DNA of 64,000 nt from Nemertoderma westbladi (GCA_032718475.1 JAUCBJ010001576.1:1-64000); one strand, 5' to 3'; shown: positions 30,701 through 41,997, counted from the first letter of the stretch. The notes: generated by a model from the letters alone, not told the origin. Numbers and translations are program-made.

Positions 30701-32259
30701 TCCAGATGGATATCAGACACGCCTTACTTAGAGTGGTGCTACTTGGGTAACTACAGATGGATATCAGACACGCCTTACTTAGAGTGGGGCTACTTGGGTA
30801 ACTCCAGATGGATATCAGACCCGCCTTACTTAGAGTGGTGCTACTTGGGTAACTCCAGATGGATATCAGACACGCCTTACTTAGAGTGGTGCTACTTGGG
30901 TAACTACAGATGGAAATCAGACACGCCTTACTTAGAGTGGGGCTACTTGGGTAACTCCAGATGGATATCAGACCCGCCTTACTTAGAGTGGTGCTACTTG
31001 GGTAACTCCAGATGGATATCAGACACGCCTTACTTAGAGTGGTGCTACTTGGGTAACTCCAGATGGATATCAGACACGCCTTACTTAGAGTGGTGCTACT
31101 TGGGTAACTACAGATGGAAATCAGACACGCCTTACTTAGAGTGGGGCTACTTGGGTAACTCCAGATGGATATCAGACCCGCCTTACTTAGAGTGGTGCTA
31201 CTTGGGTAACTCCAGATGGATATCAGACACGCCTTACTTAGAGTAGTGCTACTTGGGTAACTCCAGATGGATATCAGACACGCCTTACTTAGAGTGGTGC
31301 TACTTGGGTAACTACAGATGGAAATCAGACACGCCTTACTTAGAGTGGGGCTACTTGGGTAACTCCAGATGGATATCAGACCCGCCTTACTTAGAGTGGT
31401 GCTACTTGGGTAACTCCAGATGGATATCAGACACGCCTTACTTAGAGTGGTGCTACTTGGGTAACTACAGATGGATATCAGACACGCCTTACTTAGAGTG
31501 GGGCTACTTGGGTAACTCCAGATGGATATCAGACCCGCCTTACTTAGAGTGGTGCTACTTGGGTAACTCCAGATGGATATCAGACACGCCTTACTTAGAG
31601 TAGTGCTACTGGGTAACTACAGATGGATATCAGACACGCCTTACTTAGAGTGGTGCTACTTGGGTAACTCCAGATGGATATCAGACACGCCTTACTTAGA
31701 GTAGTGCTACTGGGTAACTACAGATGGATATCAGACACGCCTTACTTAGAGTGGTGCTACTGGGTAACTACAGATGGATATCAGACACGCCTTACTTAGA
31801 GTGGTGCTACTTGGGTAACTACAGATGGATATCAGACACGCCTTACTTAGAGTGGTGCTACTTGGGTAACTACAGATGGATATCAGACACGTCTTACTTA
31901 GAGTGGTGCTACTTGGGTAACTACAGATGGATATCAGACACGCCTTACTTAGAGTGGTGCTACTTGGGTAACTACAGATGGATATCAGACACGCCTTACT
32001 TAGAGTGGTGCTACTTGGGTAACTACAGATGGATATCAGACACGCCTTACTTAGAGTGGTGCTACTTGGGTAACTACAGATGGATATCAGACACGCCTTA
32101 CTTAGAGTGGTGCTACTTGGGTAACTACAGATGGATATCAGACACGCCTTACTTAGAGTGGTGCTACTTGGGTAACTACAGATGGATATCAGACACGCCT
32201 TACTTAGAGTGGGGCTACTTGGGTAACTACAGATGGATATCAGACACGCCTTACTTAGA
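24779..32259. repeat. 51-bp satellite array, left block (~147 monomers)
   Basis: Head-to-tail 51-bp monomers with the core TGGATATCAGACACGCC and CTTACTTAGAG. Main variants are CTCC/CTAC before AGATGG, A/C in GAC(A/C)CGCC, and TGGTGC/TGGGGC. The period is a multiple of three and one plus-strand frame lacks stops, which creates long frames reading W-I-S-D-T-P-Y-L-E-W-C-Y-L-G-N. It sits entirely in a KIF3B intron and is antisense to the gene, so this frame is not a gene. Between 30240 and 31600 variants recur every 4, 6 or 7 monomers (204, 306, 357 bp), a higher-order pattern. Near 31600-31760 three monomers lack one base. Confidence 0.97.
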
Positions 32260-32940
32260 GGGTAGGTGTAAAACGCGGATCCGGATCCGGATTCAGGATC
32301 CGGATACGGATTCAGGATCCGGATACGGATCAGGACCCGGATTTGCGAGTGTAAAAGGCGGATCCGGATTTACATACAATCCGTAACTGAGTGTAATATG
32401 CGGATTCTGAAATACGCAATCCGTATTGCAGTGTAAAACGCGGATTCATATATTTTGTGAATCCGGAATGGAGTGTAAAATACGGATTTACGTTAATTAC
32501 CAAGTTTTAATGGATCCGGAATGGAGTGTAAAACACGGATTTACGTTTAATTACCAAGTTTTGTTAGATCCGGAATGGAGTGTAAAACACGGATTTTCGT
32601 TAATTACCAAGTTTTGTTGGATCCGGAATGGAGTGTAAAACACGGATTTTCGTAATTACCAAGTTTTGTTGGATCCGGAATGGAGTGTAAAACACGGATT
32701 TTCGTGAATTACCAAGTTTTGTTGGATCCGGAATGGAGTGTAAAACACGGATTTTCGTTAATTACCAAGTTTTAATGGATCCGGAAAGGGGTGTAAAACG
32801 CGGATTCAATTTATTTACCAAGTGTTACTAGATCCGGGAAGGGGTGTAAAACGCGGATTGATTCAGGTTAATTACAAAGTGTTACTGGATCCGGGAAGGG
32901 GTGTAAAATGCGGATTTACGTTAATTACTGAGTTTGTTAA
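32260..32940 (+). repeat. Left inverted arm: 53-bp tandem repeats
   Basis: The first ~110 bp are dense in GGATCCGGAT motifs. Then roughly ten 53-54 bp units follow, each with GGATCCGGAATGGAGTGTAA, a CGGATT box and AATTACCAAGTTTT. Units towards the interior carry GGGAAGGGGTG instead of GGAATGGAGTG. Confidence 0.9.
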
Positions 32941-33004
32941 TGAGGGACACAACTATTAATGAGGGACACACATTAATGAGGGACACAAACATTAATGGGG
33001 GACA
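32938..33004. repeat. Short tandem repeats of ATTAATGAGGGACACA type
   Basis: Four imperfect 16-20 bp units next to the inner edge of the left arm, the last reading ATTAATGGGGGACACC. Confidence 0.8.
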
Positions 33005-33444
33005 CCTTAATAGTTAATAGACACCTTAATAATTTGTCTATGTCTAGGGGCCACACATAAGCTTAATCCGGCTCTGGGGGACACCTTAATAGGGGTCAAT
33101 GCTTCCCAATGAATTATTAATAAGGGCGATGGTGATGTTTGGCCGTCAGACATTATTAGATATTGATTAGCTGAAAAACTATACTACCGTGGGAACGTGA
33201 CCTCTCTGGTAGAGCGGCTCTGTAGACAATTGTATGGTAGGATTACTGTACTGTTCCCTGATTGGCTTATCCATCCCAACCTCCCTTACAAACAAGAATC
33301 ACTGTTCAGCCTAGCTGGCGGTAGTTTGTACTGCATCATAGCGTCTTCTATTTGGTTAAGGCCTTGCAAGCGTGCTGCCTTCCTAATTTATGGAGGTTGA
33401 ACTGTTCAGTTCAGTATAATTTCTTATTTAATTTCATATTAAAC

Positions 33445-33642
33445 ATGGATGACAGTGATGACTTTGTAAAGGTTCCATTTACGGGATTCGTTATTCCGAG
33501 TCCAACCAATGATACAGCCATTGTTGAGCCGCTTGAACTCACTACCCAAACATCGTGCACCCCGAGCCCGGAGAAGAAAAAACCAGGAAAGTCAGCAAGC
33601 CAAGAAAAGTTACTAAAGAACAATAAACATTGCACTAATTAA
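33445..33642 (+). CDS. Small ORF of unknown function in the foldback interior
   Basis: 65 codons from ATG (context AAACATGG, a fair Kozak match) to TAA. The N-terminus is acidic (MDDSDDF), the middle Pro/Thr/Ser-rich and the C-terminus basic (PEKKKPGK). No known domain. It could be a first exon, a small element-coded protein or chance. The composition is more protein-like than neighbouring frames, but support is weak. Confidence 0.25.
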   Translation: MDDSDDFVKVPFTGFVIPSPTNDTAIVEPLELTTQTSCTPSPEKKKPGKSASQEKLLKNNKHCTN

Positions 33643-34253
33643 TAATTGTAACGAGAGAAAGCCGCCCCAATATTAGATTATTACAACAACATATCCATTG
33701 GGTAAGAAAGTGGAGGAGAGCCAGCCCGTCTCTTAATTTTTTACTTTATATTACGCGATCAATTTTCACTCATCTCGTCATGAACCCAACATGTATGTAA
33801 CCTTTTGTTAAATTTGTTGGCTATGCGTTTGCGGTTGTTTGGGCGGAGTGTGGTAGGCCTACACTTTTCACACTTAAATATTTTGGTTGTGAAATGTTAC
33901 CGGGCATAGCTATCTGAGATATTTCATTTATATTTTATTATGAGAGGAAGAAGAACATACAACGTTATTTACTATATATGTAACAAAATAATTGTTTTCG
34001 GGTTTAACTTGGAAGCCTCCCCAAATAGTTGATATACAATTATATTTAAAATTATTTCCATGGTCATGGTCATTCACCCGTCTTTAGTTAGAAATTAGTT
34101 TGCATGAAAGACAGTTTAGTTTAGTTTTTACTGATTTATTATCTCTTATCTGACTGGGGTAATAATAAAGGATAGTATAAATGGAAGCAAAGTGTGACAG
34201 TAACAAATATTTCCCCGTCACCCTAGCATGTCTTAAGTATATGATATATCCAA

Positions 34254-34302
34254 GGGGGAAGTTTGGATTCACTGCATAAATGCAGTTCACCAAACTTCCC
34301 CC
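34254..34302. other. Strong hairpin, 13-bp perfect outer stem
   Basis: GGGGGAAGTTTGG (34254-34266) pairs perfectly with CCAAACTTCCCCC (34290-34302). Inside, ACTGCAT (34271-34277) pairs with ATGCAGT (34280-34286), separated by AA. It could be an RNA hairpin, a cruciform or the scar of a palindromic mini-insertion. A microRNA precursor would normally have a longer stem. Confidence 0.75.
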
Positions 34303-35159
34303 GAATGCACACTGTAACTTCCCCCTTCCCACAAATATCCACTGTTGAATTAATTTGAAGCGATATAATAAGTACAAAATTGTGCGAGTTTTTAATTGTG
34401 TGGTCCAATTGTTATTTGATTTCTATTTATTATTTAAAGTGCATTTAATATCACACTGGTTTTTAGAATATTATACTATACAACCTTATGTTTTATTAAT
34501 TTACCCAATCGAAGCCTCATAAGGGCCGGTTATTTGTACGCATATCCCCTAATGCGCTCAGTAAGGTTCAAACAACATATTAATATGAAAATAAAGTATC
34601 TGCAAAGAAAAGAACCCAATACTATATAATTTGACCTTATTAAAAAATTTGCACTTTTGCACACTTATTTGTACAAGTGCACTTTAGCAGATCGTAATGG
34701 TGGCTCTTTATTTAACAAACTTATGTTTATCCTCTACCGATCTACGATGGTGTATGATCAAGTGTCAGTCGCTAAAAGTGTCAAAAATCCAATTTAATAA
34801 ATCTGGATTTGCGATTTTGGACCATATTCATGGACATTTTTAAGTCACTTTATAGACATAAAAAGTTAAACAAATGTTACGATTATAGTTAGAAATCATT
34901 CCAAACTACATTTTAATCCAAAAAATAACATTCTACGATGAATAGAACTGGAAATAACAGTGTTTGAAATATCGAAAAAATGTTCACTATTTAAGTGCAT
35001 TTTGCACTAAGTGCACATAAGTCTTTTCCCAAGTTTTATCCTATTTCACACACTACAATCTATCCTCTATCCAATGAAAATAGTTTCAGATTAAACGGCC
35101 CTGTAGAACCGAAGTTATTTATGTTTAAAAATAGTCACTCGAAAATTTCAAATTCTCTT

Positions 35160-35232
35160 GGTCACATAGTCTAGTGGTTATCAATCACGTTAATGAAACC
35201 TAAGTTCGCGGGTTCGAAATCCAATATTGACC
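35160..35232 (+). pseudogene. tRNA-like sequence (tRNA pseudogene or SINE head)
   Basis: 73 nt with an A-box-like TAGTCTAGTGG (35167-35177) and a B-box-like GGGTTCGAAATCC (35210-35222) at tRNA spacing. The 5' GGTCA can pair with the 3' TGACC. The anticodon arm and most of the T stem do not pair, so it is not a functional tRNA. It is followed by T- and A-rich sequence. The D-arm resembles tRNA-Val/Asp/Glu types. Confidence 0.5.
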
Positions 35233-35361
35233 TGACCATTCTTAATTTTTTTGCAAAAAAAAATATTTTTATTTTTTCATTAACTTCGGTTCTAGTGGTC
35301 CAAATTCAATAAAATTGGTATATTCTTTGCCGTAATTTTTTTCTTAATCTTTTGAGAAGGG

Positions 35362-35406
35362 GTTATTTTTGGCCCCAAAAAAATTAAAAAAAAGGGCCAA
35401 AATAAC
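35362..35406. other. AT-rich hairpin
   Basis: GTTATTTTTGGCCC (35362-35375) is an inverted copy of GGGCCAAAATAAC (35394-35406), with one extra T and an A-rich loop of 18 bases. Confidence 0.6.
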
Positions 35407-36717
35407 GCGATTTTTTTCGACCCTTAAAATTCGTAATTTTAATTATATATGTTAAGATAAAAGATAGCGGAGTTAATTTGATACTTTTTACAGGTACTTT
35501 TTGCGCAATACGCTAAATGATAATAGAATAGCGATTTGTTAAAAAAAAAAATTTTTCGTCCCTTTTTATAAATATTATATTTCACACGATCGCCTGCCGC
35601 TCCAGTTTTATAATACCTCCGGCGCTGTGATTAACGCTGTTAGATAGATAATTTAACGCACTATAAGTCTGTGTAAACAAATCTCCCGTAAGTTAAGTAG
35701 TTTTCGAGCTAGACGATTTCCCGCGAAGCAAGTTTGAAGCGCGAAATTATAATTTTGGCCCTCATTTTTTTAATATCATCCTTGGAGCAAAACCGATAGC
35801 ATATTTGAATTCCCCGTATGGATATTTACTGTATAGAATGTACCTTAACCAACTAAAGTTAAAAATAAAAAATTATTCGATAAAAACTACTTTACAAATT
35901 CTGGCCCTTTTTGGCCCCTATTGGCGACATATTTTTTGTACCCCCATTCGATAGGAACGTAGCCCCAATGGTCTTCTACGAGTTTCATAAAAGAATTAGT
36001 GGATTCCTACCCGCGTTGTCGAATTAAACATTTCGGAAATAAGTTTTCTAAAAAAGACGGACAAAAACGTACAAATTTACGGCCCCTTTTTCCACCCGAA
36101 ATTTTAATAAATATCTTACCCCCATTCGATACGAAGGTAGTACCACTCTTCCCCTTTCCAACCGCGTTACTTTCGTCCCCGTACGATTAATATTAGCCGA
36201 GTTATAGCGGATCCCGCAAAGTCATTTTGTCCGTTTTTTCAACTTTGACGGATATTTTCGGAAAAAAGGCGTGGTAATCTTTTTTGAAAAAAAAAACGAA
36301 TTCACTAATTAATCCCTTCTATCGTATCCCGGCGTCGGCTAAGCAATAACCTAGGGTTTTTTCGAGCCACTGTAGAGCGCCTTTCAAAAAAATTTTAAAA
36401 TTGTCGAAAAAATGACGGATTTTTGTCCGCCGTGTCCGTCGAAGGGTTAGATTTAATAATGTTAGAGTTGCTAATATCTTAGAATTCCGAGCCGCTCCCC
36501 TGGTGAGAAAATAAAAAAAATTGGTCTGTTCCTTCATCGAAAAGTCCCCCAGAATCCCAAGTTAACCTATATAGTTAGCGATGGCCTGCGGCTTTAGGAG
36601 CGGCCGCGGTATTCACCTCCCTCATAGCGGCCGCGGCGGTGTTGCGTCAAATGGAGAAATATTTATCCCACCTAGATGAGGGTCTGGGTCTTTATTGCAT
36701 ATGCGTTTTATAAATTG

Positions 36718-37504
36718 TTCATTAAAACTTACTAATTAACTTGAATCCGCGTCTTACACCCCTTCCCGGATCCAATAAAACTTGGTAATTAACATAAATC
36801 CGTGTTTTACACTCCGTTCCGGATCCAATAAAACTTGGTAATTAACGTAAATCGGTGTTTTACACTCCATTCCGGATCCAATAAAACTTGGTAATTAACG
36901 TAAATCCGTGTTTTACACTCCATTCCGGATTCAATAAAACTTGGTAATTAACGTATATCCGTGTTTTACACTCCATTCCGGATTCAATAAAACTTGATAA
37001 TTAACGTAAATCCGTGTTTTACACTCCATTCCGGATCCAATAAAACTTAGTAATTAACGTAAATCCGCGTTTTACACCCCTTCCCGGATCCAATAAAACT
37101 TGGTAATTAACTAGAATCCGCGTTTTACACCCCTTCCCGGATCCAATAAAACATGGTAATTAACTTGAATCCGCGTTTTACACCCCTTCCCGGATTTAAT
37201 AAAACTTTGTAATAAACCTGAATCCGTATTTTACACCCAATCCCGGATTCAGTAGAAAAATGAATCCGCGTTTTACACTCCGTTCAGGATTTAGCCTAAA
37301 ACATGAATCCGCGCTTTACACTCCGTTCCGGATCTGAAAAAAAGGCCAATCCGCATTTTACACTCGGTTACGGATTCGGTAAATTTAGCAGTGCACGGAT
37401 CCGCAGATTACACCCTAAAAATGTAAATTCAGTCGACTTCCATAGGGACAATGTTAAATGATAGAATCCGGATCCTGATCCGGATCCGCGTTTTACTCTG
37501 ACCC
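36718..37504 (-). repeat. Right inverted arm: 53-bp tandem repeats
   Basis: Reverse-complement orientation of the left arm: units of about 53 bp with GGATCCAATAAAACTTGG, AATTAAC and GTGTTTTACACTCC. The outer ~130 bp return to GGATCC-rich sequence and end GCGTTTTACTCTGACCC. Confidence 0.9.
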
Positions 37505-40500
37505 TTACTTAGAGTGGTGCTACTTGGGTAACTACAGATGGATATCAGACCCGCCTTACTTAGAGTGGTGCTACTTGGGTAACTACAGATGGATATCAGA
37601 CACGCCTTACTTAGAGTGGTGCTACTTGGGTAACTCCAGATGGATATCAGACCCGCCTTACTTAGAGTGGTGCTACTTGGGTAACTCCAGATGGATATCA
37701 GACACGCCTTACTTAGAGTGGTGCTACTTGGGTAACTCCAGATGGATATCAGACCCGCCTTACTTAGAGTGGTGCTACTTGGGTAACTTCAGATGGATAT
37801 CAGACACGCCTTACTTAGAGTGGTGCTACTTGGGTAACTACAGATGGATATCAGACACGCCTTACTTAGAGTGGTGCTACTTGGGTAACTCCAGATGGAT
37901 ATCAGACACGCCTTACTTAGAGTGGGGCTACTTGGGTAACTACAGATGGATATCAGACACGCCTTACTTAGAGTGGTGCTACTTGGGTAACTCCAGATGG
38001 ATATCAGACCCGCCTTACTTAGAGTGGTGCTACTTGGGTAACTCCAGATGGATATCAGACCCGCCTTACTTAGAGTGGTGCTACTTGGGTAACTTCAGAT
38101 GGATATCAGACACGCCTTACTTAGAGTGGTGCTACTTGGGTAACTCCAGATGGATATCAGACACGCCTTACTTAGAGTGGGGCTACTTGGGTAACTACAG
38201 ATGGATATCAGACACGCCTTACTTAGAGTGGTGCTACTTGGGTAACTCCAGATGGATATCAGACACGCCTTACTTAGAGTGGGGCTACTTGGGTAACTAC
38301 AGATGGATATCAGACACGCCTTACTTAGAGTGGTGCTACTTGGGTAACTACAGATGGATATCAGACCCGCCTTACTTAGAGTGGTGCTACTTGGGTAACT
38401 ACAGATGGATATCAGACCCGCCTTACTTAGAGTGGTGCTACTTGGGTAACTACAGATGGATATCAGACACGCCTTACTTAGAGTGGTGCTACTTGGGGAA
38501 CTACAGATGGATATCAGACCCGCCTTACTTAGAGTGGTGCTACTTGGGTAACTACAGATGGATATCAGACACGCCTTACTTAGAGTGGTGCTACTTGGGT
38601 AACTTCAGATGGATATCAGACACGCCTTACTTAGAGTGGTGCTACTTGGGTAACTACAGATGGATATCAGACACGCCTTACTTAGAGTGGTGCTACTTGG
38701 GTAACTCCAGATGGATATCAGACCCGCCTTACTTAGAGTGGTGCTACTTGGGTAACTACAGATGGATATCAGACACGCCTTACTTAGAGTGGTGCTACTT
38801 GGGTAACTCCAGATGGATATCAGACCCGCCTTACTTAGAGTGGTGCTACTTGGGTAACTACAGATGGATATCAGACCCGCCTTACTTAGAGTGGTGCTAC
38901 TTGGGTAACTCCAGATGGATATCAGACCCGCCTTACTTAGAGTGGTGCTACTTGGGTAACTACAGATGGATATCAGACACGCCTTACTTAGAGTGGTGCT
39001 ACTTGGGTAACTCCAGATGGATATCAGACCCGCCTTACTTAGAGTGGTGCTACTTGGGTAACTACAGATGGATATCAGACACGCCTTACTTAGAGTGGGG
39101 CTACTTGGGTAACTACAGATGGATATCAGACACGTCTTACTTAGAGTGGTGCTACTTGGGGAACTACAGATGGATATCAGACCCGCCTTACTTAGAGTGG
39201 TGCTACTTGGGTAACTACAGATGGATATCAGACACGCCTTACTTAGAGTGGTGCTACTTGGGTAACTTCAGATGGATATCAGACACGCCTTACTTAGAGT
39301 GGTGCTACTTGGGTAACTACAGATGGATATCAGACACGCCTTACTTAGAGTGGTGCTACTTGGGTAACTCCAGATGGATATCAGACCCGCCTTACTTAGA
39401 GTGGTGCTACTTGGGTAACTACAGATGGATATCAGACACGCCTTACTTAGAGTGGTGCTACTTGGGTAACTCCAGATGGATATCAGACCCGCCTTACTTA
39501 GAGTGGTGCTACTTGGGTAACTACAGATGGATATCAGACACGCCTTACTTAGAGTGGTGCTACTTGGGTAACTCCAGATGGATATCAGACACGCCTTACT
39601 TAGAGTGGTGCTACTTGGGTAACTCCAGATGGATATCAGACACGCCTTACTTAGAGTGGTGCTACTTGGGTAACTCCAGATGGATATCAGACACGCCTTA
39701 CTTAGAGTGGGGCTACTTGGGTAACTACAGATGGATATCAGACACGTCTTACTTAGAGTGGTGCTACTTGGGTAACTACAGATGGATATCAGACCCGCCT
39801 TACTTAGAGTGGTGCTACTTGGGTAACTACAGATGGATATCAGACCCGCCTTACTTAGAGTGGTGCTACTTGGGTAACTACAGATGGATATCAGACACGC
39901 CTTACTTAGAGTGGTGCTACTTGGGTAACTACAGATGGATATCAGACACGCCTTACTTAGAGTGGTGCTACTTGGGTAACTCCAGATGGATATCAGACAC
40001 GCCTTACTTAGAGTGGGGCTACTTGGGTAACTACAGATGGATATCAGACACGCCTTACTTAGAGTGGTGCTACTTGGGTAACTACAGATGGATATCAGAC
40101 ACGCCTTACTTAGAGTGGTGCTACTTGGGGAACTACAGATGGATATCAGACACGCCTTACTTAGAGAGGTGCTACTTGGGTAACTTCAGATGGATATCAG
40201 ACACGCCTTACTTAGAGTGGTGCTACTTGGGTAACTCCAGATGGATATCAGACACGCCTTACTTAGAGTGGGGCTACTTGGGTAACTACAGATGGATATC
40301 AGACCCGCCTTACTTAGAGTGGTGCTACTTGGGTAACTACAGATGGATATCAGACACGCCTTACTTAGAGTGGTGCTACTTGGGTAACTACAGATGGATA
40401 TCAGACACGCCTTACTTAGAGTGGTGCTACTTGGGTAACTACAGATGGATATCAGACACGCCTTACTTAGAGTGGTGCTACTTGGGTAACTACAGATGGA

Positions 40501-40991
40501 TATCAGACACGCCTTACTTAGAGTGGTGCTACTTGGGTAACTACAGATGGATATCAGACACGCCTTACTTAGAGTGGTGCTACTTGGGTAACTACAGATG
40601 GATATCAGACACGCCTTACTTAGAGTGGTGCTACTTGGGTAACTCCAGATGGATATCAGACCCGCCTTACTTAGAGTGGTGCTACTTGGGTAACTTCAGA
40701 TGGATATCAGACACGCCTTACTTAGAGTGGTGCTACTTGGGTAACTCCAGATGGATATCAGACACGCCTTACTTAGAGTGGGGCTACTTGGGTAACTACA
40801 GATGGATATCAGACACGCCTTACTTAGAGTGGTGCTACTTGGGTAACTACAAATGGATATCAGACACGCCTTACTTAGAGTGGTGCTACTTGGGGAACTC
40901 CAGATGGATATCAGACACGCCTTACTTAGTGGGGCTACTTGGATAACTACAGATGGATATCAGACACGCCTTACTTAGAGTGGGGCTACTT
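37505..40991. repeat. 51-bp satellite array, right block (~68 monomers)
   Basis: Same monomer and orientation as 24779-32259, resuming after the foldback element at the duplicated TTACTTAGA. Its variant content differs: GAC(C)CGCC and CTTC types are commoner than in the left block's core. The last monomers degrade (short deletion near 40930; AAATGG variant near 40851). It ends in unique DNA about 185 bp from the exon at 41176. Confidence 0.97.
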
Positions 40992-41175
40992 GATATCGCA
41001 ATCTCGAATTATGGGAGTTTGATTATGGTTGTTATGGTAACTTGCACTATTTCCGAGCTCATTACTATGGTAACTAAAAACTAAACTAAACCAAATCAAA
41101 CTAAACCCAATCAACAAAGGAATTAAGTACGATGACATCTTGCTGAAAATATGTGTAATTATGGTTGTGTTATAC

Positions 41176-41375
41176 CTTGAGCTTTTTATCCAAAGATTCT
41201 TGTTCCTGCCGCTTCTTTATCAATTCATTATGTTTTAATTCCAACTCATTTATAAGTCTTTCCTTCTCCCCCGCAATCATCCCTTTGTCATTGAGGATAG
41301 ATCGTTTCTCAAAGTCCAATGAATCCTGCTCCTTCTTTATAAAGGCTTCAACATCCTGATCTTGGTCGTAAACGT
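41176..41375 (-). CDS. KIF3B: KIF3B exon, stalk start
   Basis: 200 bp, entering in phase 1 and leaving in phase 0. Codes DVYDQDQDVEAFIKKEQ and then a Lys/Glu-rich helix ending SLDKKLK. This matches the start of the kinesin-II coiled coil. The acceptor is TTTCTAG and the donor GTATAA is weak. The 16.4 kb satellite-filled intron follows. Confidence 0.9.
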
Positions 41376-41484
41376 CTAGAAATATAAATTGAAAACTTTA
41401 TCATGTATCGTAGGCGGCATCCATCATCCATATATTGTGAAATAAGATTAACACAATATCTACAAATCAGAATCTCTCACTCAC

Positions 41485-41708
41485 CAGTTTCATCTTCTAT
41501 ACCATCACTATCATCAGTATCGCCCTCTTCACCAACACCAGTTCTCTTTCTCCTCTTCTTCCTCCCCCCAGTGCCTCCCCCTCCCCCTTTCGACATCAAC
41601 TTATCCTTTAATCTTTTTATCTCCTCCTGGAATTCCCTCAGTAAGGCGTCCTTCGGATCTTCGTTAATTCTCGGTTTATTCTGAATGTTCTTCGCGCGGT
41701 TTGCGTAC
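41485..41708 (-). CDS. KIF3B: KIF3B exon, neck and charged linker
   Basis: 224 bp with matching phases (in 2, out 1). Codes [19 protein letters not shown], the end of the kinesin motor and neck, then [23 protein letters not shown] run, a basic KKRRKR block and an acidic [14 protein letters not shown] stretch follow, the charged hinge typical of KIF3B. Donor GTGAGT. Confidence 0.93.
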
Positions 41709-41848
41709 CTAAGATGAACAAAAATAAATATTATCTTTTAAAACATTAGAATCAGAAAAGATAGTCAATAGAATATAATAAAACCGTCAGAAATTATAAT
41801 ATCGGAAATACAAAACCTTAGTTGTTAAAAAAAAAGGTAAGGGCTCAC

Positions 41849-41997
41849 CGCAACGTGCTTAGTGATTCATCAAAATTGTAGCTGGCAGGTCCAATGTTAG
41901 CAACCATTACAGTTTTAGCGTTCCCTCCCAATGAGTCCTGGAGCAGACGGGTTAGTTTAGAATCCCGATACGGTATATGAGTACTTTTACCGTCGAC
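41849..41997 (-). CDS. KIF3B: KIF3B exon, motor domain C-terminal part
   Basis: 149 bp, phase 0 in and 2 out. Codes [19 protein letters not shown], then DSLGGNAKT and [18 protein letters not shown], all diagnostic of kinesin motors (the L12/alpha5 and alpha6 regions). It joins exactly to the exon ending at 59935 (…ISAL|VDGK…) across a 17.9 kb intron. Confidence 0.95.

Larger units (their letters stand above)
33005..36717. other. Interior of the foldback-like element
   Basis: 3.7 kb of mostly AT-rich DNA without a transposase-like frame. It holds a small ORF (33445), a hairpin (34254-34302), a tRNA-like segment (35160-35232) and a second hairpin (35362-35406), listed separately. Nothing recognisable lies between 35420 and 36717 apart from short CCG-rich and AT-rich stretches. 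Confidence 0.6.
32260..37504. mobile_element. Foldback-like element inserted in the 51-bp satellite
   Basis: A 5245-bp segment interrupting the satellite. The left arm (32260-32940) and right arm (36718-37504) are inverted copies of each other, each built from ~53-bp tandem repeats. The outer ends read GGGTAGGTGTAAAACGCGG (left) and, reverse-complemented, GGGTCAGAGTAAAACGCGG (right). The satellite stops at TTACTTAGA (32251-32259) and resumes with the same bases (37505-37513), a 9-bp target duplication; monomer ambiguity allows 8-12. The satellite keeps its orientation across the insertion. Long TIRs made of tandem subrepeats are known from foldback elements (FB4, Galileo). An 8-12 bp duplication would suit Mutator-like or hAT/P-like transposases. 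No transposase frame is visible inside, so this is non-autonomous. Confidence 0.8.

Noticed and set aside
35160-35232. Functional tRNA gene
   Set aside because: The anticodon stem and most of the T stem do not pair, so only a tRNA-like remnant is annotated.
24779-40991. Plus-strand frames up to 1140 codons reading WISDTPYLEWCYLGN repeats
   Set aside because: 51-bp satellite with a period divisible by three. The frame is antisense to KIF3B, is broken only where a TGG becomes TAG, and restarts unchanged. Not a repeat protein gene on present evidence.
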